A stretch of 64,000 nucleotides of DNA from Mesorhizobium sp. Root552 (GTDB lineage Bacteria; Pseudomonadota; Alphaproteobacteria; Rhizobiales; Rhizobiaceae): NCBI RefSeq assembly GCF_001427285.1, contig NZ_LMFV01000063.1, positions 1-64,000 of the forward strand. The letters run 5' to 3'. Below, piece after piece: positions 25,337 through 34,023 of this stretch. The notes under the pieces were generated by a model. The model was not told the DNA's origin. It saw nothing but the letters and a program-made list of their open reading frames with translations, and made no database searches. A program made the position numbers and the translations under genes. How positions within the stretch are numbered: the stretch's first letter is position 1; each line of letters begins with the position of its first letter.

Positions 25337-26389
25337 ATGGCCAGTATCATGACCAACGCTTCGGCGTTGACGGCTCTGCAGAGCCTGAATGCAACCAACA
25401 AGAATCTCGAATCGACCCAGTCGCGCATTTCGACCGGCTACCGCGTCAACGATGCCAGCGACAACGCCGCCTACTGGTCGATCGCCACCACGATGCGCTC
25501 CGACAACCAGGCGATGACGACGGTGCAGGATGCACTCGGCCTCGGCGCTTCGAAGGTCGACACCGCCTACACCGGCATGAACAAAGCCATCGACACCGTC
25601 AACCAGATCAAGGTCAAGCTGGTCGCGGCCTATGGTGCGACCGATGCCGACAAGGAAAAGATCCAGACCGAAATTGCTTCGCTTCAGGCGCAGATGAAGT
25701 CTTATGCCGACGCCGCTACCTTCTCAGGCACCAACATGTTGTCGGTGTCGAACGCCACCGGCGCTTCGGCTGACGTCAAGGTCGTATCGGCCTTCAATCG
25801 CAGTTCCGCAGGCGCTGCGTCGATCTCCACCATCGACATCAAGGTAGACGACATCAAGCTTTACGACGCTGGCGCGGCACCGACCAAGAAGGGCATCCTC
25901 GACGCCGCCCGTCTTGGCACGACTGGCGCGATCACAGGTACGGCACAGGTCCCGACGGCAGGCGCCGCACCGGCGGCTGGCGACACCTACTCGCTGTCAT
26001 CGCTCACCGTGAAAGGCCATAGCGATGCCCAGATCGCGCAGCAGATGAATGTTGTCGACGCTGCACTCAAGGATATGACGACGGCAGCCACCAATCTGGG
26101 CGCATCGAAGAGCCGCATCGATCTGCAGAAGACCTTCACGCAGAGCCTGATGGACTCCATCGATCGCGGTGTCGGCCAGCTCGTCGATGCCGACATGAAC
26201 AAGGAATCGACCCGCCTCCAATCCAGGCGCTGTCGATCGCCAACAGCGGTTCGCAGTCGATCCTGTCGCTGTTCCGCTAAACCAAACCGAACTTCGCCAA
26301 TTGGACCGCGCCAAAAGCGCGGCCCTTTTCGCATTTCAGCGCACGGTGTTCTCACCGCGCACCCGTATTCACCCAATTTGGCTTTCTGA
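25337..26389 (+). CDS. flagellin 2, C-terminus frameshifted
   Basis: This is a second flagellin whose N-terminal half is nearly identical to flagellin 1. The C-terminal frame breaks at 26220/26221: after ...NKESTRLQ the frame reads SRRCRSPTAV and runs through the terminator to 26389. The downstream DNA in another frame encodes the expected IQALSIANSGSQSILSLFR and stops at 26280. Compared with flagellin 3, 28 bp are missing. If real, the protein would have no D0 helix and could not enter the filament. The break is at the same place as the deletion in flagellin 1, which makes an assembly error likely. Confidence 0.85.
   Translation: MASIMTNASALTALQSLNATNKNLESTQSRISTGYRVNDASDNAAYWSIATTMRSDNQAMTTVQDALGLGASKVDTAYTGMNKAIDTVNQIKVKLVAAYGATDADKEKIQTEIASLQAQMKSYADAATFSGTNMLSVSNATGASADVKVVSAFNRSSAGAASISTIDIKVDDIKLYDAGAAPTKKGILDAARLGTTGAITGTAQVPTAGAAPAAGDTYSLSSLTVKGHSDAQIAQQMNVVDAALKDMTTAATNLGASKSRIDLQKTFTQSLMDSIDRGVGQLVDADMNKESTRLQSRRCRSPTAVRSRSCRCSAKPNRTSPIGPRQKRGPFRISAHGVLTAHPYSPNLAF
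26303..26325 (+). terminator. rho-independent terminator of flagellin 2
   Basis: GGACCGCGC (26303-26311) pairs with GCGCGGCCC (26317-26325) with one mismatch, loop CAAAA, followed by TTTTCGCATTT. It is nearly identical to the flagellin 1 terminator. The frameshifted frame of flagellin 2 reads straight through it, which supports 26280 as the original stop. Confidence 0.85.
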
Positions 26390-26410
26390 GCAAATCTCTT
26401 TAATCGGCCA

Positions 26411-26536
26411 TTAACCATATCGCTCTAGTTATGGTTAACCACAGCTTTAGGGCGGGCTGGCAGGTGTCGCGTCACCGCCATCCTGGAAGGTCGATCCGGC
26501 CTGCGTATAAGCCGGAATTTAAGAGGGGTGAGTTCG
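26411..26536 (+). promoter_or_regulatory. upstream region of flagellin 3: two copies of the flagellin box
   Basis: TTAACCATATCGCTCTAG (26411-26428) and TTAACCACAGCTTTAG (26435-26450) resemble the boxes before flagellins 1 and 2. The leader has only a short hairpin, CCGGC (26496-26500)/GCCGG (26511-26515), and not the CATACCGG stem. The ribosome-binding site AAGAGGGG (26521-26528) fits a TTG start at 26537. Confidence 0.4.
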
Positions 26537-27607
26537 TTGGCCAGCATCATGACAAACGCTTCGGCGTTGACAGCACTTCAGAGTCTGAGCGCAACCACCA
26601 GGGCGCTTGAGCAGACCCAAAGCAGGATTTCCACCGGCTACCGGGTTGCAGAAGCAGTAGACAACGCAGCCTACTGGTCGATCGCCACGACGATGCGCTC
26701 CGACAACCAGTCGTTGTCCACCGTGCAGGATGCATTGGGTCTCGGCGCTTCCAAGGTCGACACCGCCTACACCGGCATGAACAAGGCGCTGGAAACAGTC
26801 GACCAGATCAAACAGAAACTGGTTGCCTCCTACGGCGCCAGCGACTCCGACAAGGCCAAGATCCAGACCGAGATCAAGGCACTCCAGGGTCAGATGAAAT
26901 CCTACGCCGATGCGGCGACTTTCTCCGGCACCAATTTCCTGTCGGTGATTTCCAAGCAAGTCAGCGCTGCAAACGACGGCGTGCAGCAGGATGTGAAGAT
27001 CGTCTCATCGTTCAACCGCAGCTCTGACGGCTCGGTTCTCCTGAGCACGATCGACATCAACGTCGAAAGCGTCAAGCTTTTCGACTCTGGCCTCGCAGCC
27101 GATGTGAAAAACCAGGGCCTGCTCGACCGCCAGACCTCGATCTACGCAACGGCCGTAGCGCAATCCGAATATGACACGGCATATAAGGCAGCAATAGCAG
27201 GCGGCGCGACGGACATTGCCGCCAACACCGCTGCGCAAGCAGCAGTCACCGCACCCGTTCCCGCCAAGATCGACAACATTTCCGTCTACAATCTCGACAT
27301 CACTGCGACTGGCGTCACTGACGACATCATCATGCAGATGATCTCCAAGGTTGACGACGTCATGAAGGACCTGACTGACACCGCCACCATCCTCGGCTCG
27401 GCCAAGAAGCAGATCGACCTGCAGAAGGACTTCGTTTCCAAGCTGATGGACTCGATCGACAAGGGCGTCGGCCAGCTCGTCGATGCCGACATGAACAAGG
27501 AATCGACCCGCCTCCAGGCCCTGCAGGTCCAGCAGCAACTCGGCATCCAGTCCCTGTCGATTGCCAATGCCAACTCGCAGAACATCCTGGCGCTGTTCAA
27601 GGGTTGA
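26537..27607 (+). CDS. flagellin 3 (complete)
   Basis: This is the only flagellin in the window with an intact C-terminus: RLQALQVQQQLGIQSLSIANANSQNILALFKG. I place the start at TTG 26537, giving (M)ASIMTNASALTALQSLSATTRALEQTQSRISTGYRV, aligned with the ATG starts of the other two and 8 bases after AAGAGGGG. The GTG at 26528 would overlap the ribosome-binding site and add three residues. The middle domain differs from flagellins 1 and 2. A TTG start and a different leader suggest different expression from the first two. Confidence 0.93.
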   Translation: MASIMTNASALTALQSLSATTRALEQTQSRISTGYRVAEAVDNAAYWSIATTMRSDNQSLSTVQDALGLGASKVDTAYTGMNKALETVDQIKQKLVASYGASDSDKAKIQTEIKALQGQMKSYADAATFSGTNFLSVISKQVSAANDGVQQDVKIVSSFNRSSDGSVLLSTIDINVESVKLFDSGLAADVKNQGLLDRQTSIYATAVAQSEYDTAYKAAIAGGATDIAANTAAQAAVTAPVPAKIDNISVYNLDITATGVTDDIIMQMISKVDDVMKDLTDTATILGSAKKQIDLQKDFVSKLMDSIDKGVGQLVDADMNKESTRLQALQVQQQLGIQSLSIANANSQNILALFKG

Positions 27608-27637
27608 TCGGCCTCTCCCGGCACCAAGATTATTCCC

Positions 27638-27665
27638 ATCGGGCCGCGCCACAACGCGGCCCGAT
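27638..27665 (+). terminator. rho-independent terminator of flagellin 3
   Basis: ATCGGGCCGCG (27638-27648) and CGCGGCCCGAT (27655-27665) form an 11-bp perfect stem with a 6-base loop, followed by TTCATTTT. Confidence 0.88.
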
Positions 27666-27673
27666 TTCATTTT

Positions 27674-27697
27674 CGCACAAGCTTCGCCAGCTAGACT
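27674..27697 (+). promoter_or_regulatory. candidate Rem-type promoter for the fliF operon
   Basis: CGCACAAG (27674-27681) is followed after 10 bases by TAGACT (27692-27697), with the fliF GTG 33 bases later. Box and spacing match the other five sites with one substitution in the box; the upstream half-site is weak. Confidence 0.5.
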
Positions 27698-27730
27698 CTG
27701 AGCGGGCAATTATGCGGGGGCCGTAGGGCA

Positions 27731-29389
27731 GTGCCGGAACAGATCCAGGGAATCGTCAACAACCTCAAGGGGTTCGGCGCCAAGCGCCTGGCCATGCTGG
27801 CCGGCATCGCCGCGCTGGTGATGGCAACCATCGCCGTCGCTTCGATCTATCTCAACCGGCCCGCCTACGAGACCCTTTATGTCGGGCTCGAACGTTCCGA
27901 CGTAAACCAGATCGGCATGGTGCTCGGAGAAGCCGGCATCAATTTCGATGTCGGCTCCGATGGCAGCAGCGTATTGGTCGCTGCCGGAACCACGGCACAA
28001 GCGCGCATGCTGCTGGCGGAAAAAGGCCTGCCGACCAGCGCCAACGCGGGCTATGAGCTGTTCGATAATGTCGGCTCGCTCGGGCTGACTTCGTTCATGC
28101 AGCAGATCACCCGCGTGCGCGCGCTGGAAGGCGAAATCTCCCGCACCATCCAGTCGCTGTCTGGCATCAAGGCCGCTCGCGTCCATATCGTCATGTCCGA
28201 GCGCGCCAATTTCCGCCGTGATGAGCAGCAGCCTTCCGCATCCGTCGTCATTCGCTACGCCGGGATCGATGGTGAAAAGACGGCTATGTCCATCCGTCAC
28301 CTTGTGGCGGCAGCTGTGCCGGGCTTGGGAGCAGACAAGGTTACCGTGCTCGATTCAGCCGGCAATCTGCTGGCCGCAGGCGACGACCCTTCCAACACGA
28401 GCGCCGCACGAACCCTCGGCGTCGAGCAATCGGTGGAAGCGCAGATCGAGGAAAACATCCGGCGCGCCCTGACCCCATATCTTGGACCTGACAACTTCCG
28501 CGCCAGCGTAAAGACAGACGTCAACACGGACACGCGCCAGACCGAAGAAACCATTTTCGACCCTAACTCACGGGTCGAGCGATCTGTTCAGACCGTCCGC
28601 AACAACGAGGCGAGCAGTCAGAAGCAGGCCTCTACGCCGGCAAGCGTCGAACAGAACCTGCCGGAAACGCAACCGGCAGCAACTGACGGTCCGCAATCGA
28701 CCTCCCAGAACGACCGCAAGGAAGAGATCACCAACTACGAAATCAACTCCAAGCGCATCGCCACCGTATCGAACGGCTACACTGTCAACCGCATGTCAGT
28801 TGCGGTTGTCGTCAACCAGCAGCGCTTGGCAACGATCCTCGGCAAGGACGTGACGCCCGAGCAGATCGCTTCGCGTGTGGCCGACATCCGCAAGATGGTT
28901 GCTTCCGCTACCGGTTTTGACGAGAAACGCGGCGACGTCATCGATGTCTCCGCAGTCGAATTCATCGACGGGTTGGACGGGCAGGCAATCGAGCAGCCCG
29001 GCATCCTGGAGTCGGTAGGAAATTACACCGGCACGCTCATCAATGCCGGCGCGTTCATCGTTGTGGTTTTCCTTGTCGCTTTCTTCGGGCTTCGGCCGAT
29101 GGCTGCCGCGCTGACGGCACAAACGGCAACAGCAGGCGCTATTGCTGGACCTAGCTTCGACGAAGTGCAGCGCTCGCTTCCAACTCCTGATGCCGTCGCT
29201 GCGGCAAATGACGATACGGTGCAGGCAACTCTCCCCGACGCTTCGCGAGGCACCCCGGCTCCCTTGGACGATTTGCGCCGCAAGCTGAGGCCCGCGCCAC
29301 AGGAGCGGCTTGCCCGCATGGTTGACCTCAACGAGGAGCGCACGGCCCAGATCCTGCGCAAATGGGCTGCTCCCGAGGCAGTGGGATGA
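27731..29389 (+). CDS. fliF: flagellar MS-ring protein FliF
   Basis: FliF forms the MS ring in the inner membrane on which rod, C ring and export gate are built. The 552-residue protein has two membrane helices (about 20-42 and 432-452), the YscJ-like ring motif TLYVGLERSDVNQIGMVLGEAGINF and RVHIVMSERANFRRDEQQPSASV, and a C-terminal FliG-binding tail (LARMVDLNEERTAQILRKW). The start is GTG 27731. The gene ends in ATGA overlap with fliH. In other rhizobia fliF is often near visN; here it follows the flagellins. Confidence 0.96.
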   Translation: MPEQIQGIVNNLKGFGAKRLAMLAGIAALVMATIAVASIYLNRPAYETLYVGLERSDVNQIGMVLGEAGINFDVGSDGSSVLVAAGTTAQARMLLAEKGLPTSANAGYELFDNVGSLGLTSFMQQITRVRALEGEISRTIQSLSGIKAARVHIVMSERANFRRDEQQPSASVVIRYAGIDGEKTAMSIRHLVAAAVPGLGADKVTVLDSAGNLLAAGDDPSNTSAARTLGVEQSVEAQIEENIRRALTPYLGPDNFRASVKTDVNTDTRQTEETIFDPNSRVERSVQTVRNNEASSQKQASTPASVEQNLPETQPAATDGPQSTSQNDRKEEITNYEINSKRIATVSNGYTVNRMSVAVVVNQQRLATILGKDVTPEQIASRVADIRKMVASATGFDEKRGDVIDVSAVEFIDGLDGQAIEQPGILESVGNYTGTLINAGAFIVVVFLVAFFGLRPMAAALTAQTATAGAIAGPSFDEVQRSLPTPDAVAAANDDTVQATLPDASRGTPAPLDDLRRKLRPAPQERLARMVDLNEERTAQILRKWAAPEAVG

Positions 29390-30006
29390 TGTCGGCGGCA
29401 GCACTTCTCCAACTGTTGCCGGATTTCGGGCCGATCAACGAGCGGAGCAATCCGACGCCGGTCGACGCGCCACGCCAGACGGCCGGTGCGCCCCAGGCCG
29501 ACATTGGCCAGTTGATAGCAGAAGCGGTCGCGGAAGCGGAAGCGGCGCTGGAAGCCCGCCTGGCCGAAGCGCATCAGAATGAGCTGGCCGAGGTGAGGCA
29601 AGCCAATGCGGACGAAGCCAAGGCATTTCTGGAAACGCTCGGCTCTGATGTCGGCGCTACCATTGCCGCACGCATGGACGCAATGCAGGCCCAGGTAGTC
29701 GAGTTGGTCAGCACGGCCGCAGCAAGGGCCATCGGTGCGATATTGAGCGATCATCTTCAGGAACGGTCCCTTGCCGTTCTTGCAGACACGATCGGCAGCG
29801 CGATGACGGATGCCGAGGCACTGCGCATCCGCGTGCAAGGGCCAATATCCCTATTTGAAACGCTGAGCGCTTCGCTCGGCGACCGGGCAGCCGACCTCGA
29901 ATTCATCGAAGCACCCGGCTTCGATCTTACCGTTGCCATCAATGACGTCGTGGTCGAAACCCGCATGTCGGAATGGTCGGCCGCACTATCCGAGATATTG
30001 TCATGA
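29386..30006 (+). CDS. fliH: FliH-like regulator of the FliI ATPase
   Basis: The 206-residue protein has a long helical stretch (about 40-105, IAEAVAEAEAALEARLAEAHQNELAEVRQANADEA) and a C-terminal domain ending VAINDVVVETRMSEWSAALSEIL. This is the layout of FliH, the peripheral-stalk-like regulator of FliI. The start ATG 29386 overlaps the fliF stop (ATGATG), and the frame overlaps motB by ATGA. Sequence identity to classical FliH is low, so the name rests on architecture and its place after fliF. Confidence 0.7.
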   Translation: MMSAAALLQLLPDFGPINERSNPTPVDAPRQTAGAPQADIGQLIAEAVAEAEAALEARLAEAHQNELAEVRQANADEAKAFLETLGSDVGATIAARMDAMQAQVVELVSTAAARAIGAILSDHLQERSLAVLADTIGSAMTDAEALRIRVQGPISLFETLSASLGDRAADLEFIEAPGFDLTVAINDVVVETRMSEWSAALSEILS

Positions 30007-31319
30007 GCACTGTCGAAGACACCGGCGAAAAGCACGAAATCATCATCGTGCGCCGTGGTCACGGCGACGAGGACGAAGGCCACCACGGCGGCGTCTGGAA
30101 AATCGCCTTCGCCGACTTCATGACGGCGATGATGTGCTTTTTCCTTGTCATGTGGCTGATCAACGCCGCCAACGAACAGACCAAGGCGGCCGTTGCCAGT
30201 TACTTCAATCCTATCAAGCTGATCGACCGAAACGCCAACCGCAAGGGCCTGGAGGATCTCGGCAACGAGTCGGCTTCGTCCGGCATGGCAGCAGACGATC
30301 AGCAGGATGCCGCCACCAAGACCGGGAAGGACGGCCAGGGCAATGCCGGCTCCGTGAAGGAGCCCAACAAGGAAGAACAGCCGACGGCGCAGTCCTTCCC
30401 GTCCGACGAGAAGCTGTTTGCCGACCCTTATGCCGTACTGGCCGAAATCGTTGCCAACTCCGGCAAACTCCAGAACATCAGCGAAAAGGGCGATGGCGGC
30501 GCACAGAGCGCCGGGCCGGCCAACGGCGCTTCGGGTGGCCAGTCCTATCGCGATCCGTTTGCCCCGGATTTCTGGTCGCAGCAGATTTCCACTCCGGGCG
30601 CGGAAGCAAGTGCCGAGCGGGCGAAGGTCGAGGGCGATCCAGCCAAACCTGACGACAAAGTTGCCGAATTCGCCGTTCCGAAGATCAAGGCCGAGCCGGT
30701 TCCCGAACCAAGACCGGCAGCCCAGGATTTGCAGCATCCCTTCGACCCGTCTGCTCCAGTGTCAGGCGACAGCGAACTGCGGGAAGAATTTGCAAAGATA
30801 GATGCCCCCAAACCGGAGCCAGTGGAAGAAAAACCCGCCGACAAAAGCCCTAGCGCGCAGACGGTCGAGGCTTCCGAGCGCGTCAAGCAGGAGTTGGCGA
30901 AAGCCTTGTCCGGAGACAAGGTGGCCGAAGGCATAACCGTTGAAGCCACCGAAAAGGGAGTTGTAATCTCGATTACCGACCAACTCGATTTCGGCATGTT
31001 CGAGATCGGGTCTGCTGTTCCGCGCCGCGATCTGGTGGTGGCAATGGAGAAAATTGGCCGCGTCATCAACAGCCAGAAGGGCACCCTCTCCATCCAGGGG
31101 CATACGGACGCTCGTCCTTTCCGCAATGACACCTATGACAACTGGCGCCTGTCTTCAGCCCGAGCCCACGCAGCTTACTACATGCTGGTCCGAGGCGGCG
31201 TAGACGAAAGCCGCATCAAGGAAATCGCCGGGTTTGCCGACCGTGACCCGAAGGACCAAGCAGATCCGCTTTCCGCAGCAAACCGGCGCATCGAAATCCT
31301 TCTGGAGACGGATGGATGA
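30003..31319 (+). CDS. motB: flagellar motor stator protein MotB
   Basis: MotB is the peptidoglycan-anchored stator subunit, 438 residues. One membrane helix follows the conserved IAFADFMTAMMCFFLVMWL, in which D38 is the expected proton-binding aspartate. The long, acidic, Pro/Glu-rich linker (about 75-300) is typical of rhizobial MotB, where MotC binds. The OmpA-type peptidoglycan-binding domain is at the C-terminus (IQGHTDARPFRNDTYDNWRLSSARAHAAYYMLVRGG). ATG 30003 is used because it overlaps the fliH stop; the upstream ATG at 29973 lies inside fliH. Confidence 0.96.
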   Translation: MSTVEDTGEKHEIIIVRRGHGDEDEGHHGGVWKIAFADFMTAMMCFFLVMWLINAANEQTKAAVASYFNPIKLIDRNANRKGLEDLGNESASSGMAADDQQDAATKTGKDGQGNAGSVKEPNKEEQPTAQSFPSDEKLFADPYAVLAEIVANSGKLQNISEKGDGGAQSAGPANGASGGQSYRDPFAPDFWSQQISTPGAEASAERAKVEGDPAKPDDKVAEFAVPKIKAEPVPEPRPAAQDLQHPFDPSAPVSGDSELREEFAKIDAPKPEPVEEKPADKSPSAQTVEASERVKQELAKALSGDKVAEGITVEATEKGVVISITDQLDFGMFEIGSAVPRRDLVVAMEKIGRVINSQKGTLSIQGHTDARPFRNDTYDNWRLSSARAHAAYYMLVRGGVDESRIKEIAGFADRDPKDQADPLSAANRRIEILLETDG

Positions 31320-32689
31320 CTGGTCGCGCCGGATTCTGGCGGTTTGTCAGCGCCGGGCTTTGCATGGCAAGCCTCGGCTCCGCAGCCAACGGCCAGGAAG
31401 CGCTGCAGCCTTACCAACTCGTCAGATCGCTTCAACTTGTCCAGGACCGCATCGCCTCCGGCGACCACGCAGCCCTCCCGATGCAGGGCAAGCTGCTTGA
31501 AATCACCGATCAACGCCTGCGCGATGCGGACACCAAAGAGTTCAAGGACACCAAGAATTTTCACGCATTGCTGGTCTACGGCATGAGCGGCGGCAACCCC
31601 GCCACGCTGGCCATCGCAACCTCACGCCTTGAACTCAGCGATCAGGACAAGGCAATTGCAGGCGGCGTGATTGCCTACCTGCGAGGCGACCCCGGCGGCG
31701 CACTGCAAGCGTTGAAGGCAGTTGATCCGATAACGTTGCCGCGCGACCTCGGTCCGTTCGTTGCACTGATCAAGGGATCGCTGCTCGCCAAGGAAGATGC
31801 CAGCGGCGCACTTAAACTGCTGGATCAGGCCCGCTTGCTGAGTCCAGGCACTCTGGTGGAGGAGGCAGCTCTTCGCCGCTCGATCGCCGTCGCCGTCGCC
31901 ACTGGAGATGCGGCACGTTTTGCCCTTGCATCGACGCAATATGTCGCGCGTTACCTGCATTCTCCCTATGCCAGCCAGTTCGCCGACATATTCGTGGATG
32001 GTGTCATATCGTTGAACATGGCGATCAGCCACGACAAGCTGGATGACATCACGGCAATGATGGACCCCGAACGCGAGAAGGTCATTTACTTGCGTATCGC
32101 CCGCAGCGCCGCGATCAACGGGCTGATCGATCTCTCGACTTTTGCGTCGGCAAGAGCCGAAAAGGGTCACAACGGCATCCGCAACACCGACGATCCGCGC
32201 GCACTACTTTATGCCAATCTGTCGAACGTGACCTCGGAGACGATAGAGGACGTGCGCGAAAAGTTGCGTGGCATTGACCGGGAGCGCTTGTCGGAAAGCG
32301 ATAGGTTCCTGCTCGACGCAGCCCGCACCATCACCAGCGAAGTGGTTGCGCCGCCGGCAAAGGTTCTGCCTTCCCCGCAAGAGGCCAGTACAACGCTTGA
32401 ACCGAAGACGACGGAGGCAAAGGCCGACGCCGCCGTTGAGAAGCCGACCACTGAACCGTCTCCCGAAGCCGAGGACGAGCTTCCCGTGGTGGAAGGCATC
32501 ATGCCTGAACAGCCGGCATCTCCACCTGCAGAAAAGGCTGCCAGCGGGGCCGAGGCCGTCACCTCAAGCGACCCGTCGAACACGGCGCCTTCGTCGGTGG
32601 CCAGCGCCGACCCCACCGATGAAGCCATAGCCACCACCCACCGCACTCTCGACAAGATTGACCAGTTGCTTGGAGCAGCGCCCGAATGA
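31316..32689 (+). CDS. motC: periplasmic motor protein MotC
   Basis: MotC is a rhizobial periplasmic protein that binds MotB and is needed for flagellar rotation. The 457-residue product has a signal peptide (1-26, ASLGSAANGQ) and a helical core (about 28-340, LVRSLQLVQDRIASGDHAALPMQGKLLEITDQ). A low-complexity Glu/Ala/Pro tail precedes a final helix HRTLDKIDQLLG. Its chaperone MotE is encoded at 20997. Overlaps of four bases with motB and fliK show a tight operon. Confidence 0.92.
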   Translation: MTGRAGFWRFVSAGLCMASLGSAANGQEALQPYQLVRSLQLVQDRIASGDHAALPMQGKLLEITDQRLRDADTKEFKDTKNFHALLVYGMSGGNPATLAIATSRLELSDQDKAIAGGVIAYLRGDPGGALQALKAVDPITLPRDLGPFVALIKGSLLAKEDASGALKLLDQARLLSPGTLVEEAALRRSIAVAVATGDAARFALASTQYVARYLHSPYASQFADIFVDGVISLNMAISHDKLDDITAMMDPEREKVIYLRIARSAAINGLIDLSTFASARAEKGHNGIRNTDDPRALLYANLSNVTSETIEDVREKLRGIDRERLSESDRFLLDAARTITSEVVAPPAKVLPSPQEASTTLEPKTTEAKADAAVEKPTTEPSPEAEDELPVVEGIMPEQPASPPAEKAASGAEAVTSSDPSNTAPSSVASADPTDEAIATTHRTLDKIDQLLGAAPE

Positions 32690-34023
32690 CCGTCAGTATC
32701 GGCAACACCCTCCCCGACTCGTTTGGAGGCAAATCCGTCGTGCAGGCCAATGCCGACAACAGCGACAGCAGTTTTCAGGATGTGCTGGGCGACAACAAAG
32801 GTCATGCCAGCGCCAGGCACGCGGCGGACCACCCTCACCGATCGCGCGGCGCTATCCTGCACCGCGTGGTGCCAGATGGTGAACACCATAGCGCCCGGAT
32901 TGCCAAGGAAGAGATCGCGGACGAAGCCGATGGCGACAAAACCGCTCGCTTCCTATTCACATCCGGTAAAGCCATCCGAATGGATGACGATAAAACACAC
33001 AAGACAACGGAAAAGCACGGTGAGGCAACTCCCGGCAGTGCCGCGCACGAGCGTTTGCCTCTGCTCATGAGCTTGCAGGAAATCAACCGCGCTTCGGGAC
33101 TGAACGACATAAGTGACACCGGCAACGACATCACCGACGGAGATGGCATGCCCGTTTCGCGCCGTACGGCACAGCCCGCTATCTCTGATGCAGATCCGGA
33201 ACTGCCGGAAAAAAAGCCGGCAAAGGCGGATGGCCCACGCAATATCGAGAGCCAACAGACCGCGCCCAAGGCGGGCTTCTCCGCAACAATTGCCGTCGAA
33301 ACGACCGGTGAATCCGATACGACAGTTGGCAATGGAACCGGAAAGCCGGACACTTTGGCAAGTCTGGCCGAAGCTACGCGGTCGAATACCGCTGCAACCC
33401 TTGATGAGCCAGCAGCACGGCCACAAATCCATGAGCGCGTCACCGTAACTTCGGCGCATAGTTTCCCGGCGCCAGTTACGCCGGGCCTTGACCCGACCAC
33501 CTCGCGGCTGGTCACTGCAATCGCATCGGACATGGGGTCGCAACAAACACCGTCCACTGCGACCTTGACGCCAGCGACCGCCCACCAAGCTCCCGTTGCA
33601 GCCCACACATTGAAGATTGAGCTTCATCCCGCAGAACTTGGGGTGGTCAACGCACACCTGCGCCTCACCGGAGAACAACTTTCAATTGAGTTGCTACCCG
33701 ATACTCAAGAGGCTTATCGGCGTCTTTCATCGGATGGCGATACCATTGCGCGAGCCTTGCGCGATCTTGGTTTCGATGTCGGTAAGATTACCGTTCTACA
33801 ACCTTCGATAGCAGCTGCGCCTGCACCTCGCACCGACGCCGGAGGCTCCGCAACAGCCCTCCCCAACCGTGATTCATCCTCGTTCCAATCCGGGCAGTCA
33901 GGCAGCAATGGTAATGGCTCCGGCGGACATCATTCGGGAAGAAGCAACGACAATGACGCGCAAAGTTCCGCTCGCTCTGCCTCGACTGTTCGCAGCCGTA
34001 CTGACAGCGGGCTGGTTATCTAG
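32686..34023 (+). CDS. fliK: hook-length control protein FliK (formerly MotD)
   Basis: This 445-residue secreted ruler sets hook length and triggers the FlhB switch to filament export. The N-terminal 300 residues are disordered and polar. The conserved C-terminal domain is at about 305-375: LKIELHPAELGVVNAHLRLTGEQLSIELLPDTQEAYRRLSSDGDTIARALRDLGFDVGKITV. In Sinorhizobium this gene was first named motD and later shown to be fliK. It overlaps motC by four bases, and its 3' end overlaps the next gene by 71 bp. Confidence 0.9.
   Translation: MTVSIGNTLPDSFGGKSVVQANADNSDSSFQDVLGDNKGHASARHAADHPHRSRGAILHRVVPDGEHHSARIAKEEIADEADGDKTARFLFTSGKAIRMDDDKTHKTTEKHGEATPGSAAHERLPLLMSLQEINRASGLNDISDTGNDITDGDGMPVSRRTAQPAISDADPELPEKKPAKADGPRNIESQQTAPKAGFSATIAVETTGESDTTVGNGTGKPDTLASLAEATRSNTAATLDEPAARPQIHERVTVTSAHSFPAPVTPGLDPTTSRLVTAIASDMGSQQTPSTATLTPATAHQAPVAAHTLKIELHPAELGVVNAHLRLTGEQLSIELLPDTQEAYRRLSSDGDTIARALRDLGFDVGKITVLQPSIAAAPAPRTDAGGSATALPNRDSSSFQSGQSGSNGNGSGGHHSGRSNDNDAQSSARSASTVRSRTDSGLVI

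Noticed and set aside
23900..27600. Repeated sequence in the flagellin region as a CRISPR or satellite array
   Set aside because: The repeats are paralogous flagellin genes, leaders and terminators, not short regular repeats with spacers.
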